Shown here: positions 47,241-56,354 of the stretch, one piece after another
Layout of the letters: every line of letters begins with the position of its first letter
Numbering within the stretch: the first letter of the stretch is position 1
NCBI RefSeq assembly: GCF_016888445.1
Contig: NZ_JAFEKF010000003.1
Location: forward strand, 248,001-312,000
Direction of reading: 5' to 3'
From: Marinomonas ostreistagni
Lineage (GTDB): Bacteria; Pseudomonadota; Gammaproteobacteria; Pseudomonadales; Marinomonadaceae
DNA length: 64,000 nucleotides
Made by a program: the position numbers and the translations under genes
Notes under the pieces: model-generated
What the model was told of the DNA's origin: nothing
The model's database searches: none
The model's input: only the letters and a program-made list of their open reading frames with translations

Positions 47241-47266
47241 AGAGCCGCAAACCTGCGGCTCTTTTT
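47241..47266 (+). terminator. Intra-operon terminator-like hairpin between lepA and lepB
   Basis: AGAGCCGCA (47241-47249) pairs with TGCGGCTCT (47254-47262), four-base loop, then T5. It lies 12 bp after the lepA stop and 15 bp before lepB, so it would attenuate transcription entering lepB. Confidence 0.75.
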
Positions 47267-47280
47267 CTTGGAGAAATAGC

Positions 47281-48105
47281 ATGGATTTTGATTTTGAGTT
47301 AATCCTGGCGCTTGCTTTCATCGTGACCTTTGCTGCTTGGATCTACGATCGTATTGTATATGCCCCAAAGCGTAAGGCAGTGCTGGCTGAAATGGCGCCA
47401 CAAGCGAGTGCCGCATTGGATAAGAATGCAAAGCAAAAGTTGGCTGATACACCTAAGTGGCTGACAGAAGTGAAGTCCTATTTTGTCATCATTGCGGTGA
47501 TTTTTGGTTTGCGTTCATTTGTGGTAGAACCGTTTCAGATACCTTCAGGTTCTATGTTGCCAACTCTGGAAATTGGTGACTTCATCTTAGTTAATAAGAT
47601 CGACTATGGTTTACGTCTACCGGTTTTGAATACCACGCTGATTCCGACTACGGAGCCTGAGCGCGGTGATGTGGTGGTGTTTAAATACCCGCAAAACCCG
47701 AGTTTGAACTATATTAAACGCATGATCGGTTTGCCGGGTGATGTGATTAGCTATCACAACAAGCGTTTAATGGTGAACGGTAAGCTAGTTGAGGAAGACT
47801 TACTAGCTGAATTACAGACTTCTTTGAATCCAAGTCGTGAACCTGCCGCGGTGTATCGTGAAGACCTCGCTGGCGTGTCACATGACATTTATAAGAGCTA
47901 CCGTAGCAATCCTTTGGAAGGGGATTGGGTGGTGCCTGAAGGGCATTACTTTGTCATGGGTGACAACCGTGATAACAGTGCGGACAGCCGTGTTTGGGGC
48001 TTTGTACCAGAACAAAATTTAAAAGGCCGAGCGTTTTATGTTTGGTTGCATTGGGATGAGTTTTTCAGTCTCCCAAGCTTTAAGAATAATGGTTTAATTG
48101 ATTAG
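47281..48105 (+). CDS. lepB: Signal peptidase I
   Basis: Removes signal peptides from exported proteins at the inner membrane. 274 residues, with two N-terminal membrane segments (about 5-24 and 64-80). The catalytic dyad is Ser91 in [10 protein letters not shown] and Lys146 in [12 protein letters not shown]; box E reads [12 protein letters not shown] near 220. GGAG precedes the ATG. It follows lepA as in E. coli. Confidence 0.97.
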   Translation: MDFDFELILALAFIVTFAAWIYDRIVYAPKRKAVLAEMAPQASAALDKNAKQKLADTPKWLTEVKSYFVIIAVIFGLRSFVVEPFQIPSGSMLPTLEIGDFILVNKIDYGLRLPVLNTTLIPTTEPERGDVVVFKYPQNPSLNYIKRMIGLPGDVISYHNKRLMVNGKLVEEDLLAELQTSLNPSREPAAVYREDLAGVSHDIYKSYRSNPLEGDWVVPEGHYFVMGDNRDNSADSRVWGFVPEQNLKGRAFYVWLHWDEFFSLPSFKNNGLID

Positions 48106-48122
48106 TACTTTTTGGAGAAATT

Positions 48123-48800
48123 TTGAGCTCTCTTTATGACAAACTGTGTCGGCGCATTGGTTACTTTTTTGCCGACCTTGGACTGCTAGAATTGGCGTTA
48201 ACACACCGTAGTTTCGGTGGTAAAAACAATGAGCGCCTTGAGTTTCTAGGAGACTCGATTTTGAATTATGTCATCGCTGAGGACCTGTTCCATCGCTTTC
48301 CTAAAGCAAAGGAAGGGGAGTTAAGCCGACTGCGTGCTTCGCTAGTAAAAGGCGATACCTTGGCGGAGTTGGCACGCGAATTCAAATTAGGTGATTTTTT
48401 GAAACTCGGCGCTGGCGAATTAAAAAGTGGTGGCTTTCGTCGTGATTCCATCCTAGCGGATGCGGTTGAGGGAATTATCGGTGCCATCTACTTGGATGCT
48501 GGTATGGATGTTTGCCGTCAGCACATTTTGGAGTGGTACAAAGAGCGTCTTAATGCAACGTCTTTAAAGGTTGTGACCAAAGATGCGAAAACACGTTTGC
48601 AAGAGTTTTTGCAAGCTCGTAAGCATGCGCTGCCTCAGTATGAAGTAGTCGATATTGTTGGTGAGCCGCATGCGCAAACTTTCTTTGTCCACTGCCAAAT
48701 TGAGTTGTTCGAAGTGCCGATAGAAGGCCAAGGCAACAGCCGTCGTATTGCTGAGCAGAACGCTGCTGAAAAAGCCCTAAAAGAGTTGGAAAAGAACTAG
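48123..48800 (+). CDS. rnc: Ribonuclease III
   Basis: Cuts double-stranded RNA; needed for rRNA processing and decay of several mRNAs. 225 residues with an RNase III domain (about 1-145; signature [18 protein letters not shown] near 36) and a dsRBD (about 150-223; [16 protein letters not shown]). The start is TTG at 48123 with GGAGAAA upstream, 17 bp after lepB. E. coli RNase III autoregulates its own operon leader; no similar leader structure is evident here. Confidence 0.96.
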   Translation: MSSLYDKLCRRIGYFFADLGLLELALTHRSFGGKNNERLEFLGDSILNYVIAEDLFHRFPKAKEGELSRLRASLVKGDTLAELAREFKLGDFLKLGAGELKSGGFRRDSILADAVEGIIGAIYLDAGMDVCRQHILEWYKERLNATSLKVVTKDAKTRLQEFLQARKHALPQYEVVDIVGEPHAQTFFVHCQIELFEVPIEGQGNSRRIAEQNAAEKALKELEKN

Positions 48801-49715
48801 ATGCATAACGAAGAAACGTTTCAAGAGATTACCCACTGTGGATTCGTCGCCATTGTTGGTCGCCCAAATGTCGGCAAATCAACACTGATGAATCACATTT
48901 TGGGGCAGAAACTATCGATTACATCGCGTAAACCGCAAACAACGCGTGATCAGATTCTAGGTGTGCAAACTCGCGGCCATATTCAAACTGTCTATGTCGA
49001 CACGCCTGGGCTTCATAAAGGTCAAGATAAAGCGATTAACCGCTATATGAACCGCACCGCCTCGTCGGCGTTAAAAGATGTCGATCTCGTGCTTTTTGTG
49101 ATCGATGCTGAGCGCTGGACAGAAGAGGACGATGTGGTGTTGTCACGGGTCCGCTACGCTGAGTGTCCGGTGGTGTTGGTTGTCAACAAAGTAGATAAGT
49201 TGGAAGAAAAAGACGAGCTTTTGCCGCGTTTGGCGCAGCTGTCTGAAAAAATGGAATTCGCGCAAATTGTTCCTATCTCAGCTTTGCGCAACAAGAACTT
49301 GGATCGTCTCGAAAATCTAGTAGAGAGCTATATTCCAGAAGGTCAGCAATACTACCCTGAAGATCAAATTACTAACCGCAGTTCGCGCTTTTTGGCGTCT
49401 GAGATCGTGCGTGAGAAGATTACTCGCCAGCTGGGTCAAGAAGTACCTTATGAGGTGGCGGTGCAAATCGAAGAGTTTGTCTTCGAAGGGTCAACCATTC
49501 ATATCAGTGCCTTGATTCTGGTAGAGCGAGATGGTCAAAAGCGTATTATTATCGGTGAAAAGGGCTCAAAGATTAAGCTGATCGGTAAAGAAGCGCGCAT
49601 TGATATGGAGAATTTGTTCCAGCAAAAGGTCATGCTTAACCTGTGGATCAAAGTGCGCTCAGGTTGGTCAGACGATGAACGCGCTCTGGCGAGCTTAGGC
49701 TATCAAGATGATTAA
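48801..49715 (+). CDS. era: GTPase Era
   Basis: Binds the 3' end of 16S rRNA and assists 30S assembly. 304 residues: GTPase domain with [12 protein letters not shown] near 19-30, DTPGLH near 69 and NKVDKLEE near 130, and a C-terminal KH domain with [17 protein letters not shown] near 249. It starts directly at the rnc stop with no spacer, so the two are translationally coupled. Confidence 0.98.
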   Translation: MHNEETFQEITHCGFVAIVGRPNVGKSTLMNHILGQKLSITSRKPQTTRDQILGVQTRGHIQTVYVDTPGLHKGQDKAINRYMNRTASSALKDVDLVLFVIDAERWTEEDDVVLSRVRYAECPVVLVVNKVDKLEEKDELLPRLAQLSEKMEFAQIVPISALRNKNLDRLENLVESYIPEGQQYYPEDQITNRSSRFLASEIVREKITRQLGQEVPYEVAVQIEEFVFEGSTIHISALILVERDGQKRIIIGEKGSKIKLIGKEARIDMENLFQQKVMLNLWIKVRSGWSDDERALASLGYQDD

Positions 49716-49718
49716 GCC

Positions 49719-50462
49719 GTGCAAGCGAAAGGTTATGTAATTCATACCCGCCCGTTTCAGGACGATAAAGTTCTGCTAGACCTTTTTACCCTTGAGGCGG
49801 GGTTGGTTCGCGGTGTATGGCGCAAAAAACAAAAAGAGACTCGGGTGTCCCCCGGGTCTTTTTTGTTACATGAGTTTGAGTTAAGCGGCAAATCCGAACT
49901 AAAAAACATCCGCTCAGCAGAGCCACTTGAGGCGGGGATGGCTTTGCAGGGGCGTGCCCTTTACTGTGCCTTTTATGTGCATGAGTTGCTCGAGCGTTTG
50001 GCGCCGTTGAATTTGCCGCTGGTGGATTTATTTACCTTGTATCAATGGCTGATTTCACACTTGGCTCAAGATGTGCCTGCCGCGCCCTTACTGCGGCGTT
50101 TTGAAGTAGGGCTGTTTGATGAGCTAGGTATGGCTATTAACTTGCAGTCTACCGCGCGTGGTGAGGTAGTACATAGCGCTCAGCTGTATCAGTTTCATAG
50201 TAAGATTGGCTTGCGGCCGTATTTTGGTGAGCAGCCCAAGATTAAGCCCTTAGTGTTTTTAGATGGTGCCGCGGCCCAAGCTTACAGTGAGGGGCGTTGG
50301 GGGGATAAGACGGTGCTAGCGTTGGCCAAAGAGCTGCATCGCGCTTGGTTGGATCAAGCCTTGGGTGGGCGTGTGCTTAAGTCTCGTTCGTTGTTACCGG
50401 TCAGCTCTTATGAGGGAGCGCGTCTGTGGCAAGTGCCACTGTTTAAAATGGCACGAGAGTAA
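49719..50462 (+). CDS. recO: DNA repair protein RecO
   Basis: RecFOR-pathway protein that helps load RecA onto SSB-coated gaps. 247 residues: N-terminal OB fold (GYVIHTRPFQDDKVLLDLFTLEAGLVRGVWR near 4-34) and an alpha-helical C-domain. No zinc-binding cysteines are obvious, as in other gammaproteobacterial RecO. The start is GTG 49719, 3 bp after era. Confidence 0.94.
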   Translation: MQAKGYVIHTRPFQDDKVLLDLFTLEAGLVRGVWRKKQKETRVSPGSFLLHEFELSGKSELKNIRSAEPLEAGMALQGRALYCAFYVHELLERLAPLNLPLVDLFTLYQWLISHLAQDVPAAPLLRRFEVGLFDELGMAINLQSTARGEVVHSAQLYQFHSKIGLRPYFGEQPKIKPLVFLDGAAAQAYSEGRWGDKTVLALAKELHRAWLDQALGGRVLKSRSLLPVSSYEGARLWQVPLFKMARE

Positions 50463-50476
50463 TAATTGGAGTCGGT

Positions 50477-50860
50477 ATGATTATTGGAATTGGCACGGAT
50501 ATCGTAGAAATTACACGTATTCGCACCTCTTACGAGCGTTTGGGGATGCGGTTTGCTAAGCGCATTTTAACCCCAGTTGAGTTGCAGCAATTTGAACATT
50601 TATCGCCAGAGCGAGCGGTGGCGTTTTTGGCGAAACGATTTGCAGCGAAAGAAGCTGCAGTCAAGGCGTTGGGAACTGGGATCGGAAATGGTGTCAGTTT
50701 TCAGCACTTTACGGTGCGTAACTTGGCCTCAGGCAAGCCGGTGCTAGAGGTGGCAGCAGAGGTGTGTCAACATCTTGAAGGTGAGCTAAGCTGGCAGCTT
50801 AGCTTGTCAGATGAGCAGACGTTTGCTGTGGCGTTTGTGACGCTTGAGACCAAGGGATAA
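50477..50860 (+). CDS. acpS: Holo-[acyl-carrier-protein] synthase
   Basis: Transfers 4'-phosphopantetheine from CoA to ACP. 127 residues: IIGIGTDIVEITRI at the N-terminus with the Mg2+ Asp8, and KRFAAKEAAVKALGTGI near 55 with the catalytic Glu. It follows recO by 14 bp; pdxJ, usually between recO and acpS, is absent. Its last 62 bp overlap the convergent hybrid kinase gene. Confidence 0.96.
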   Translation: MIIGIGTDIVEITRIRTSYERLGMRFAKRILTPVELQQFEHLSPERAVAFLAKRFAAKEAAVKALGTGIGNGVSFQHFTVRNLASGKPVLEVAAEVCQHLEGELSWQLSLSDEQTFAVAFVTLETKG

Positions 50861-53663
50861 CCGCAGCAATACTTTCTAACTGTTCGATCGCTTCCATGAA
50901 ATCTTGATAGACCTCATCTACCTCATCAAAACCTAACTCTTTTAGGTGCGTTTCCAAGAAGTTAGCGTGCTTTATTACTTCAATGCAGCCTGTGTATTTA
51001 CTAGCTCCGTGAATACGGTGCACCGTAGCAATGAGTTTGTCGAGCTCCTGATTGGCAAACTGATGCGGCAGCAGGCGCTTATCCTGCTTTAATGTATCCA
51101 TGAACATATCAAAGATCTCTTTTGCCGCGCTGATGTTTTGGCTGGTCATGGCGACGGCTTTATCGACGTCAAAGATTTGACGGATTTCATCGTCCACCAA
51201 AGTGCTTAGACTCTGGTTTTTAGTGCACCACTCGTTGATAGTGTTGAGGAGAATTTCTTCATTAACGGGTTTGGTGAGATAAGCATTCATGCCGCTGGCA
51301 AGCATGGAGCGTTTTTCTTCCTCCAGCGCATGAGCCGTCAAAGCGATGATTGGTACGTCCTTATAGTCATCGCGTTGGCGCAGTTGTCGCGTCGCTTCCA
51401 TACCGTCCATTTGTGGCATTTGGATGTCCATGAGGACCAGATCAAACACTTCCTGTTGCGCCAGCTCAAGTGCCTGAATGCCTGAATTAGCCAGTGTTAG
51501 CTGGATGTTATGAGGCTTTAGCCAGTGACCCAGTAACTGTAAATTAACCGGGGTGTCATCGACCGCCAAAATATGCAGAGCGGCAAAAGGACTGTCTGAT
51601 TCGGCTTGCTCGACGACGGGTGTTGGATCTGATGTGACGGACGTTACGCTGGTCTGGGTATCGCTCAAACGTTGCTCAAGCAGGGTTTGATGCAGCTTAC
51701 TTGGGCTGACAGGTTTAAGTAGTACGCTATCTACCAGTTGATAGAGTGTGGATTGTGGTTCGATATAACTACTAGGTTTGGTCATTAAGGTGCAGTGAAT
51801 GCCAAAGCGAGTTTGTAGGTATTGCACTAATTCAGCGGTTTCACTGATCGAACGTTCAGTGTGATCCACATGCAGCAATGCTGCATCATAGCCCGTTTGG
51901 CTCAAATGAAGAGTCTGCATCAATTGCTCTATGGAGCTGCTGATCTCATATGTTACGCCTAATTGTTGGACAAAAGAGCCGATATGATCACGATACTGTT
52001 TGTTGGGCTCAAGGATAAGCAGGTGTTGGTTTAGCGACTCATAAGCTGAGTCGGCTTTGCTTGAAGGTTTTAGCTGGATGGTGAAGTGAAAGTTTGAGCC
52101 GCGGTTGGGTTCGCTTTCTACATCAATCTTACCGTTCATTTGTTCGATGAGTTTGCGGGTAATGACTAGACCAAGGCCTGTTCCGGCGTAATTGCGGGAG
52201 CTGCTTGGATCCACTTGCGAAAACGGTTTGAATAATTGATTAAGATTACTGGCAGGGATTCCGATGCCCGTGTCTTTTACTTGAATTTGGACTTCAATTT
52301 GCTCGCCTTCATGGCTCAACATGGAGGCGATTACCTCTACTGAGCCTGTTTGGGTAAACTTGATGGCGTTGCCAACTAGGTTGGTCAGAATTTGTCGAAT
52401 GCGAATGGCGTCACCTTTCAGCCATTCGGGCAGTTCAGAAGAGAATTTTGGGATTAAGTTAAGGTCTTTTTCGTCGGTCAGCAAGGTGGAAGAGAGTGTG
52501 TGAAATACCTCTTCAATCAATTCGCGTAGGTTAAAATCGCTTGGCTCAAGCACTAGTTTTCCAGACTCAATTTTGGAAAAGTCGAGAATGTCACCGATGG
52601 TGGCGAGTAGGTTGTGAGTCGATTTTTCGATGGTGTCGACGTAGGTTTTTTGCTGGTTTTCAAGTTGATCTTTTTGCAGCAGCTTGGTGTAGCCTAAAAT
52701 TGCATTAAGCGGTGTGCGTACTTCATGGGAAATGTTAGCCAGAAATTGGGTTTTGAGTCGGTTGGATTCCGTCGCTTCTTTGTTGGCGATATACAATTGT
52801 GCGCTTTGTTCTTCCAATTGAATTGCGTTCTGGCGCGTTTCTTGAGTGATTTGCTCAATCTCTGTTTCTAGCTCATGACGATAATTGGCGAGTTTATCGG
52901 CAATGTAGGTTAAGTCGTCGTTTAATGATGCCATGTATGGCGGAAAGGTCAGTGCATGAGCTTTTTGATACTCACCATTGGCAATATGCGCCAGCGCCTG
53001 AGTGAGGCGATCGTAAGGTGGTGCCGTTTTATTGACGATATAGCGACAGATAAGTAAACAAATAAGGGCTGCTAAAAGCCCGTAAAACAGAAAAAATACA
53101 CAGAGTTGAATGATGTCTAGTGTTAAGCCTTTAGTGGAGATGGTGAGCTCTATCCAGCCTAGTAAGTCTTTGTTCTGACCGCTTTGCATGCCGATTGCGT
53201 CTGCCAGCATCAGTGCGGCAGCATTGCCTGTGGAGGAAAGTGAGCTGGCGGCGAGGCTACTGTTTGCTTGGTAAAAGATTGGCGCAACGACAACGTAAGC
53301 ATGATCACCAAGGTAAGCACTTTTTAGATCGCTTGTTAGTGTCTCATGCGCAATATTGTGACCCGCTTGATTTAATACGTCTTTGTTAGAGTCGTAATAG
53401 GTGACACCAATGACGTCTTGCTGTTGCAGCAGATCTTGGGTGTTAGTTGCGACTAGGGCGCTGTCGTTTAGTAGTAGTGCGTATTCGCTGGCGTTAGCAG
53501 ACTGTTGCGTTAGGTGTTGATTGATCTGCTCAAAATGTAGCTTCTCTCCCCAAGCTTCAAACCAAGCCATTAAGCCGCTGGAGACGATAATAAACGCTAT
53601 AATAGGTAAGGAAATGGCTTTCCATAGTTTCTGTTTTACAGCCGAAGGAGAGGTGTCAGACAT
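50799..53663 (-). CDS. barA: BarA/GacS-type hybrid sensor histidine kinase
   Basis: Probable sensor of the GacS/GacA (BarA/UvrY) phosphorelay that drives small regulatory RNAs acting on CsrA. 954 residues: membrane helices about 18-36 and 184-207, HAMP about 208-260, coiled coil to 300, HisKA with His313 in ISHEVRTPLN, HATPase with the G boxes VKDTGIGIP and GTGLGLV, a degenerate receiver about 545-665, an active receiver with Asp746 in LVLMDIQMP, and HPt with His882 in VHRIHGAS. The His-x-x-His-Gly HPt motif is BarA-like. Context (cysM, rlmD, relA, mazG nearby) is that of Pseudomonas gacS. The response regulator is not in the window. Confidence 0.93.
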   Translation of the reverse strand: MSDTSPSAVKQKLWKAISLPIIAFIIVSSGLMAWFEAWGEKLHFEQINQHLTQQSANASEYALLLNDSALVATNTQDLLQQQDVIGVTYYDSNKDVLNQAGHNIAHETLTSDLKSAYLGDHAYVVVAPIFYQANSSLAASSLSSTGNAAALMLADAIGMQSGQNKDLLGWIELTISTKGLTLDIIQLCVFFLFYGLLAALICLLICRYIVNKTAPPYDRLTQALAHIANGEYQKAHALTFPPYMASLNDDLTYIADKLANYRHELETEIEQITQETRQNAIQLEEQSAQLYIANKEATESNRLKTQFLANISHEVRTPLNAILGYTKLLQKDQLENQQKTYVDTIEKSTHNLLATIGDILDFSKIESGKLVLEPSDFNLRELIEEVFHTLSSTLLTDEKDLNLIPKFSSELPEWLKGDAIRIRQILTNLVGNAIKFTQTGSVEVIASMLSHEGEQIEVQIQVKDTGIGIPASNLNQLFKPFSQVDPSSSRNYAGTGLGLVITRKLIEQMNGKIDVESEPNRGSNFHFTIQLKPSSKADSAYESLNQHLLILEPNKQYRDHIGSFVQQLGVTYEISSSIEQLMQTLHLSQTGYDAALLHVDHTERSISETAELVQYLQTRFGIHCTLMTKPSSYIEPQSTLYQLVDSVLLKPVSPSKLHQTLLEQRLSDTQTSVTSVTSDPTPVVEQAESDSPFAALHILAVDDTPVNLQLLGHWLKPHNIQLTLANSGIQALELAQQEVFDLVLMDIQMPQMDGMEATRQLRQRDDYKDVPIIALTAHALEEEKRSMLASGMNAYLTKPVNEEILLNTINEWCTKNQSLSTLVDDEIRQIFDVDKAVAMTSQNISAAKEIFDMFMDTLKQDKRLLPHQFANQELDKLIATVHRIHGASKYTGCIEVIKHANFLETHLKELGFDEVDEVYQDFMEAIEQLESIAAVIPWSQASQTPQQTSAHLTS

Positions 53664-53685
53664 TTCCTATTTCTCTACTAAAACT

Positions 53686-53910
53686 TCAATAGCATGCTAT
53701 GTTACCTTTGTTTTTACGTCGTGCACACTCTCGCTCATAGTTTTCACATGCCAGTACCTTGGTACGAGAAGGGTTGCTAATGGTTTTACATTCACGCCAC
53801 TTTTGACGTAGTTCAGCATCTGGAATATCCGCTGATGGGCCAGCGAACATATCACATCCAGATAATGTTAGTGCCCCAAGCACTGTACCTAGAAGCAGAT
53901 AATTGCGCAT
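53686..53910 (-). CDS. Small cysteine-rich lipoprotein, 74 aa
   Basis: Start at 53910 with GGGGGAA upstream. A lipoprotein signal (MRNYLLLGTVLGALTLSGC) puts the lipidated Cys at 19, and Asp20 at +2 suggests retention in the inner membrane. The mature part is short and basic with four more Cys (41, 55, 62, 73). The spacing around WRECKTISNP and LACENYERE loosely resembles EexN-type entry-exclusion lipoproteins, but that is not firm. It lies 22 bp upstream of barA on the same strand and may be co-transcribed; function unknown. Confidence 0.7.
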   Translation of the reverse strand: MRNYLLLGTVLGALTLSGCDMFAGPSADIPDAELRQKWRECKTISNPSRTKVLACENYERECARRKNKGNIACY

Positions 53911-54054
53911 AATTGGTTCCCCCAATGCAATGATATAGACCTAAATTTATAACCACTATTTATTTTATTATGGTTTCAAAGTGCTTTCTAATAGCTTCTG
54001 GTAAAAAAGCGTAAAGTCCGCCATTTAATCCACTTTTTAAGTAATCACTATTTT

Positions 54055-54948
54055 ATGATCGAATATCCAACAATTGAGTCTATCATCGGCAATACGCCGG
54101 TTGTTAAATTGCAGCGTCTGAATACGCGCTCTAGCAATACTATTTTGCTAAAGCTTGAAGGTCAGAATCCGGCCGGATCGGTAAAAGACCGCCCGGCATT
54201 GAATATGATCGCTCAAGCTGAACTGCGTGGTGAAATTCAGCCTGGTGACAGTCTTATTGAAGCGACCAGTGGTAATACCGGTATTGCGTTGGCGATGGCG
54301 GCTGCGATCAAAGGATATACGATGCACTTGATTATGCCGGACAATATGAGTCAGGAGCGTAAGTCTGCTATGAGTGCTTATGGTGCAGTATTGCACTTGG
54401 TTTCTAAAGAAGAAGGTATGGAGCGCGCCCGTGATTTAGCGCTTGAGATGCAGGCCGAAGGTAAGGGCAAAGTTTTAAACCAATTCGGTAATGACGACAA
54501 TCCAAGTGCTCACTACACGTCGACAGGCCCTGAGATTTGGCAGCAAACACAGGGTACGGTGACGCACTTTGTTAGTTCGATGGGTACGACAGGTACTATT
54601 ATGGGCATTTCAAAGTACTTAAAAGAGCAAAACCCTGAGATTCAAATCGTCGGCTTGCAGCCTTCTGAAGGCAGTAGTATTCCTGGAATTCGACGTTGGC
54701 CGAAAGAGTATTTGCCAACCATCTTTGATGAATCACGCGTCGATCAGGTCATGGACATTGAGCAACAGGAAGCAGAGGTGATCATGCGTCGCCTTGCTCA
54801 AGAAGAGGGTATCTTTTGCGGTGTTTCTTCAGGTGGTGCGGTGAGTGCAGCCCTACGCTTATCTGAGCAAGTGGAGAATGCCACTATCGTGGTCATTATT
54901 TGTGACCGGGGTGATCGTTACTTATCAACGGGTGTGTTTAACGGCTAG
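54055..54948 (+). CDS. cysM: Cysteine synthase B
   Basis: PLP enzyme making cysteine from O-acetylserine and sulfide or thiosulfate. 297 residues; PLP Lys44 in NPAGSVKDRPA and the substrate loop EATSGNTGIALAMA near 70-83. The lysine context and short length fit CysM rather than CysK. Next to barA, as gacS-cysM in Pseudomonas. Confidence 0.95.
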   Translation: MIEYPTIESIIGNTPVVKLQRLNTRSSNTILLKLEGQNPAGSVKDRPALNMIAQAELRGEIQPGDSLIEATSGNTGIALAMAAAIKGYTMHLIMPDNMSQERKSAMSAYGAVLHLVSKEEGMERARDLALEMQAEGKGKVLNQFGNDDNPSAHYTSTGPEIWQQTQGTVTHFVSSMGTTGTIMGISKYLKEQNPEIQIVGLQPSEGSSIPGIRRWPKEYLPTIFDESRVDQVMDIEQQEAEVIMRRLAQEEGIFCGVSSGGAVSAALRLSEQVENATIVVIICDRGDRYLSTGVFNG

Positions 54949-55029
54949 TTAAAATGAGGCATAACCCCTAGGTCGAGCTCTCTGGATACGGTATCATGCG
55001 TCCATTCATTTACTGCTAGAGATCTCACC

Positions 55030-56331
55030 TTGAAACGTCATTCGTCTAACCGTTCTCGATCTAAATCGTCACCGCCAGCTGTTGCCACCTTTGTGATTGA
55101 AGATACCACTCATGAAGGCAACGGCGTCGCACGTCAAAATGGTAAGGTGACCTTTGTGGCGGGGGCGATTACAGGTGAAACCGTTGAAGCGAAAGTTGTC
55201 AAAACCGGACGCCAGTTTGATCAAGCAGGGCCAATTAAGTGGTTAGAAGTTAGCCCGCACCGCGTCTCATCGCCTTGTCAATATTTTGCTCAATGTGGCG
55301 GCTGTCAGCTTCAGCATATTGATATCTCAGAGCAGCGTAACGTAAAGGCGAACTGGTTAAGCAATCAATTTCGCAAATTATCATTGCCAGAAACGCTAAC
55401 CCGTTTAGAGGGTGAGCCGTTAGGGTATCGTCGTCGGGCACGCATAGCCACTTTCGCTAAAGGTGGCGAAGTCAACATCGGCTTTCGTGCGCAAGCGAGC
55501 AATGAGATTATCGATGTCCACAATTGTGTGGTGTTGACTTTCCCGCTGCAAGAGGCGTATCAATCCTTACGTGAGGCAGTTAAAGGCAGCACTATTGCTG
55601 GCAAGATTGGTCATATTGAGTTACTGGAAGACGCGGCTGGCGTAACCGTGATTCTTCGTTTGACACGTGCTGTTGATAGCGCTGATCGCATGCCAATTGA
55701 GCAATGGGCCGCTGAGGCTAAGGTGAATTTGTTCTGGCAGGCGCCAGAACAAGATCGTATTGAGCAAGCAGAGCCAAGCCATTATGTAGTCGATGAACAA
55801 ACGATTCAATTCCATGCACAAGACTTCATCCAAGTAAACGCCGACATTAATCAAAAAATGGTGCAGCAGGCCATGGCTTGGTTGGATGTGTCGAGAGAAG
55901 ATACGATATTGGACTTGTTCTGTGGTGCAGGAAACTTCTCTTTACCTCTGGCACAACGTGCTGGGCGAGTGCTAGCGGTCGAGGCCTTGGAGAGTATGGT
56001 GGCGATGGGGCGTGAAAACGCGGCCCGTGCAGAGCTTGATAACCTAGAATTTATGGCGGCGGATTTAACCCAAGCGCCGCCAAATCGTTTGAAAAAAGCT
56101 AAAATCAGCAAAGCGTTGCTGGATCCGCCGCGTGCCGGAGCGTTTGAGTTTCTGCCGACATTAGTGCGCTTGAAACCAAAGCAAATTTTGTATGTCTCTT
56201 GTAATGCTGCAACGCTGGCACGGGATGCCGCCTACTTGATCGAGCAAGGGTATCGTGTAAGCAAGGTATGCATGATGGATATGTTTCCGCAGACGTCTCA
56301 TGTTGAGACCATGATGTTGCTGCAGAATTAA
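55030..56331 (+). CDS. rlmD: 23S rRNA (uracil(1939)-C5)-methyltransferase RlmD
   Basis: SAM- and [4Fe-4S]-dependent methylation of U1939. 433 residues: TRAM domain about 15-75, cluster Cys in CQYFAQCGGC (83, 89, 92) with a fourth near 162 in VHNCVVL, SAM motif DLFCGAGNFSLPLA near 295-308, and catalytic Cys391 in LYVSCNAATLARD. The start is TTG 55030 with a weak ribosome-binding site. Formerly rumA. Confidence 0.96.
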   Translation: MKRHSSNRSRSKSSPPAVATFVIEDTTHEGNGVARQNGKVTFVAGAITGETVEAKVVKTGRQFDQAGPIKWLEVSPHRVSSPCQYFAQCGGCQLQHIDISEQRNVKANWLSNQFRKLSLPETLTRLEGEPLGYRRRARIATFAKGGEVNIGFRAQASNEIIDVHNCVVLTFPLQEAYQSLREAVKGSTIAGKIGHIELLEDAAGVTVILRLTRAVDSADRMPIEQWAAEAKVNLFWQAPEQDRIEQAEPSHYVVDEQTIQFHAQDFIQVNADINQKMVQQAMAWLDVSREDTILDLFCGAGNFSLPLAQRAGRVLAVEALESMVAMGRENAARAELDNLEFMAADLTQAPPNRLKKAKISKALLDPPRAGAFEFLPTLVRLKPKQILYVSCNAATLARDAAYLIEQGYRVSKVCMMDMFPQTSHVETMMLLQN

Positions 56332-56354
56332 GTTGTTATCAGAAGGGTAATTAT

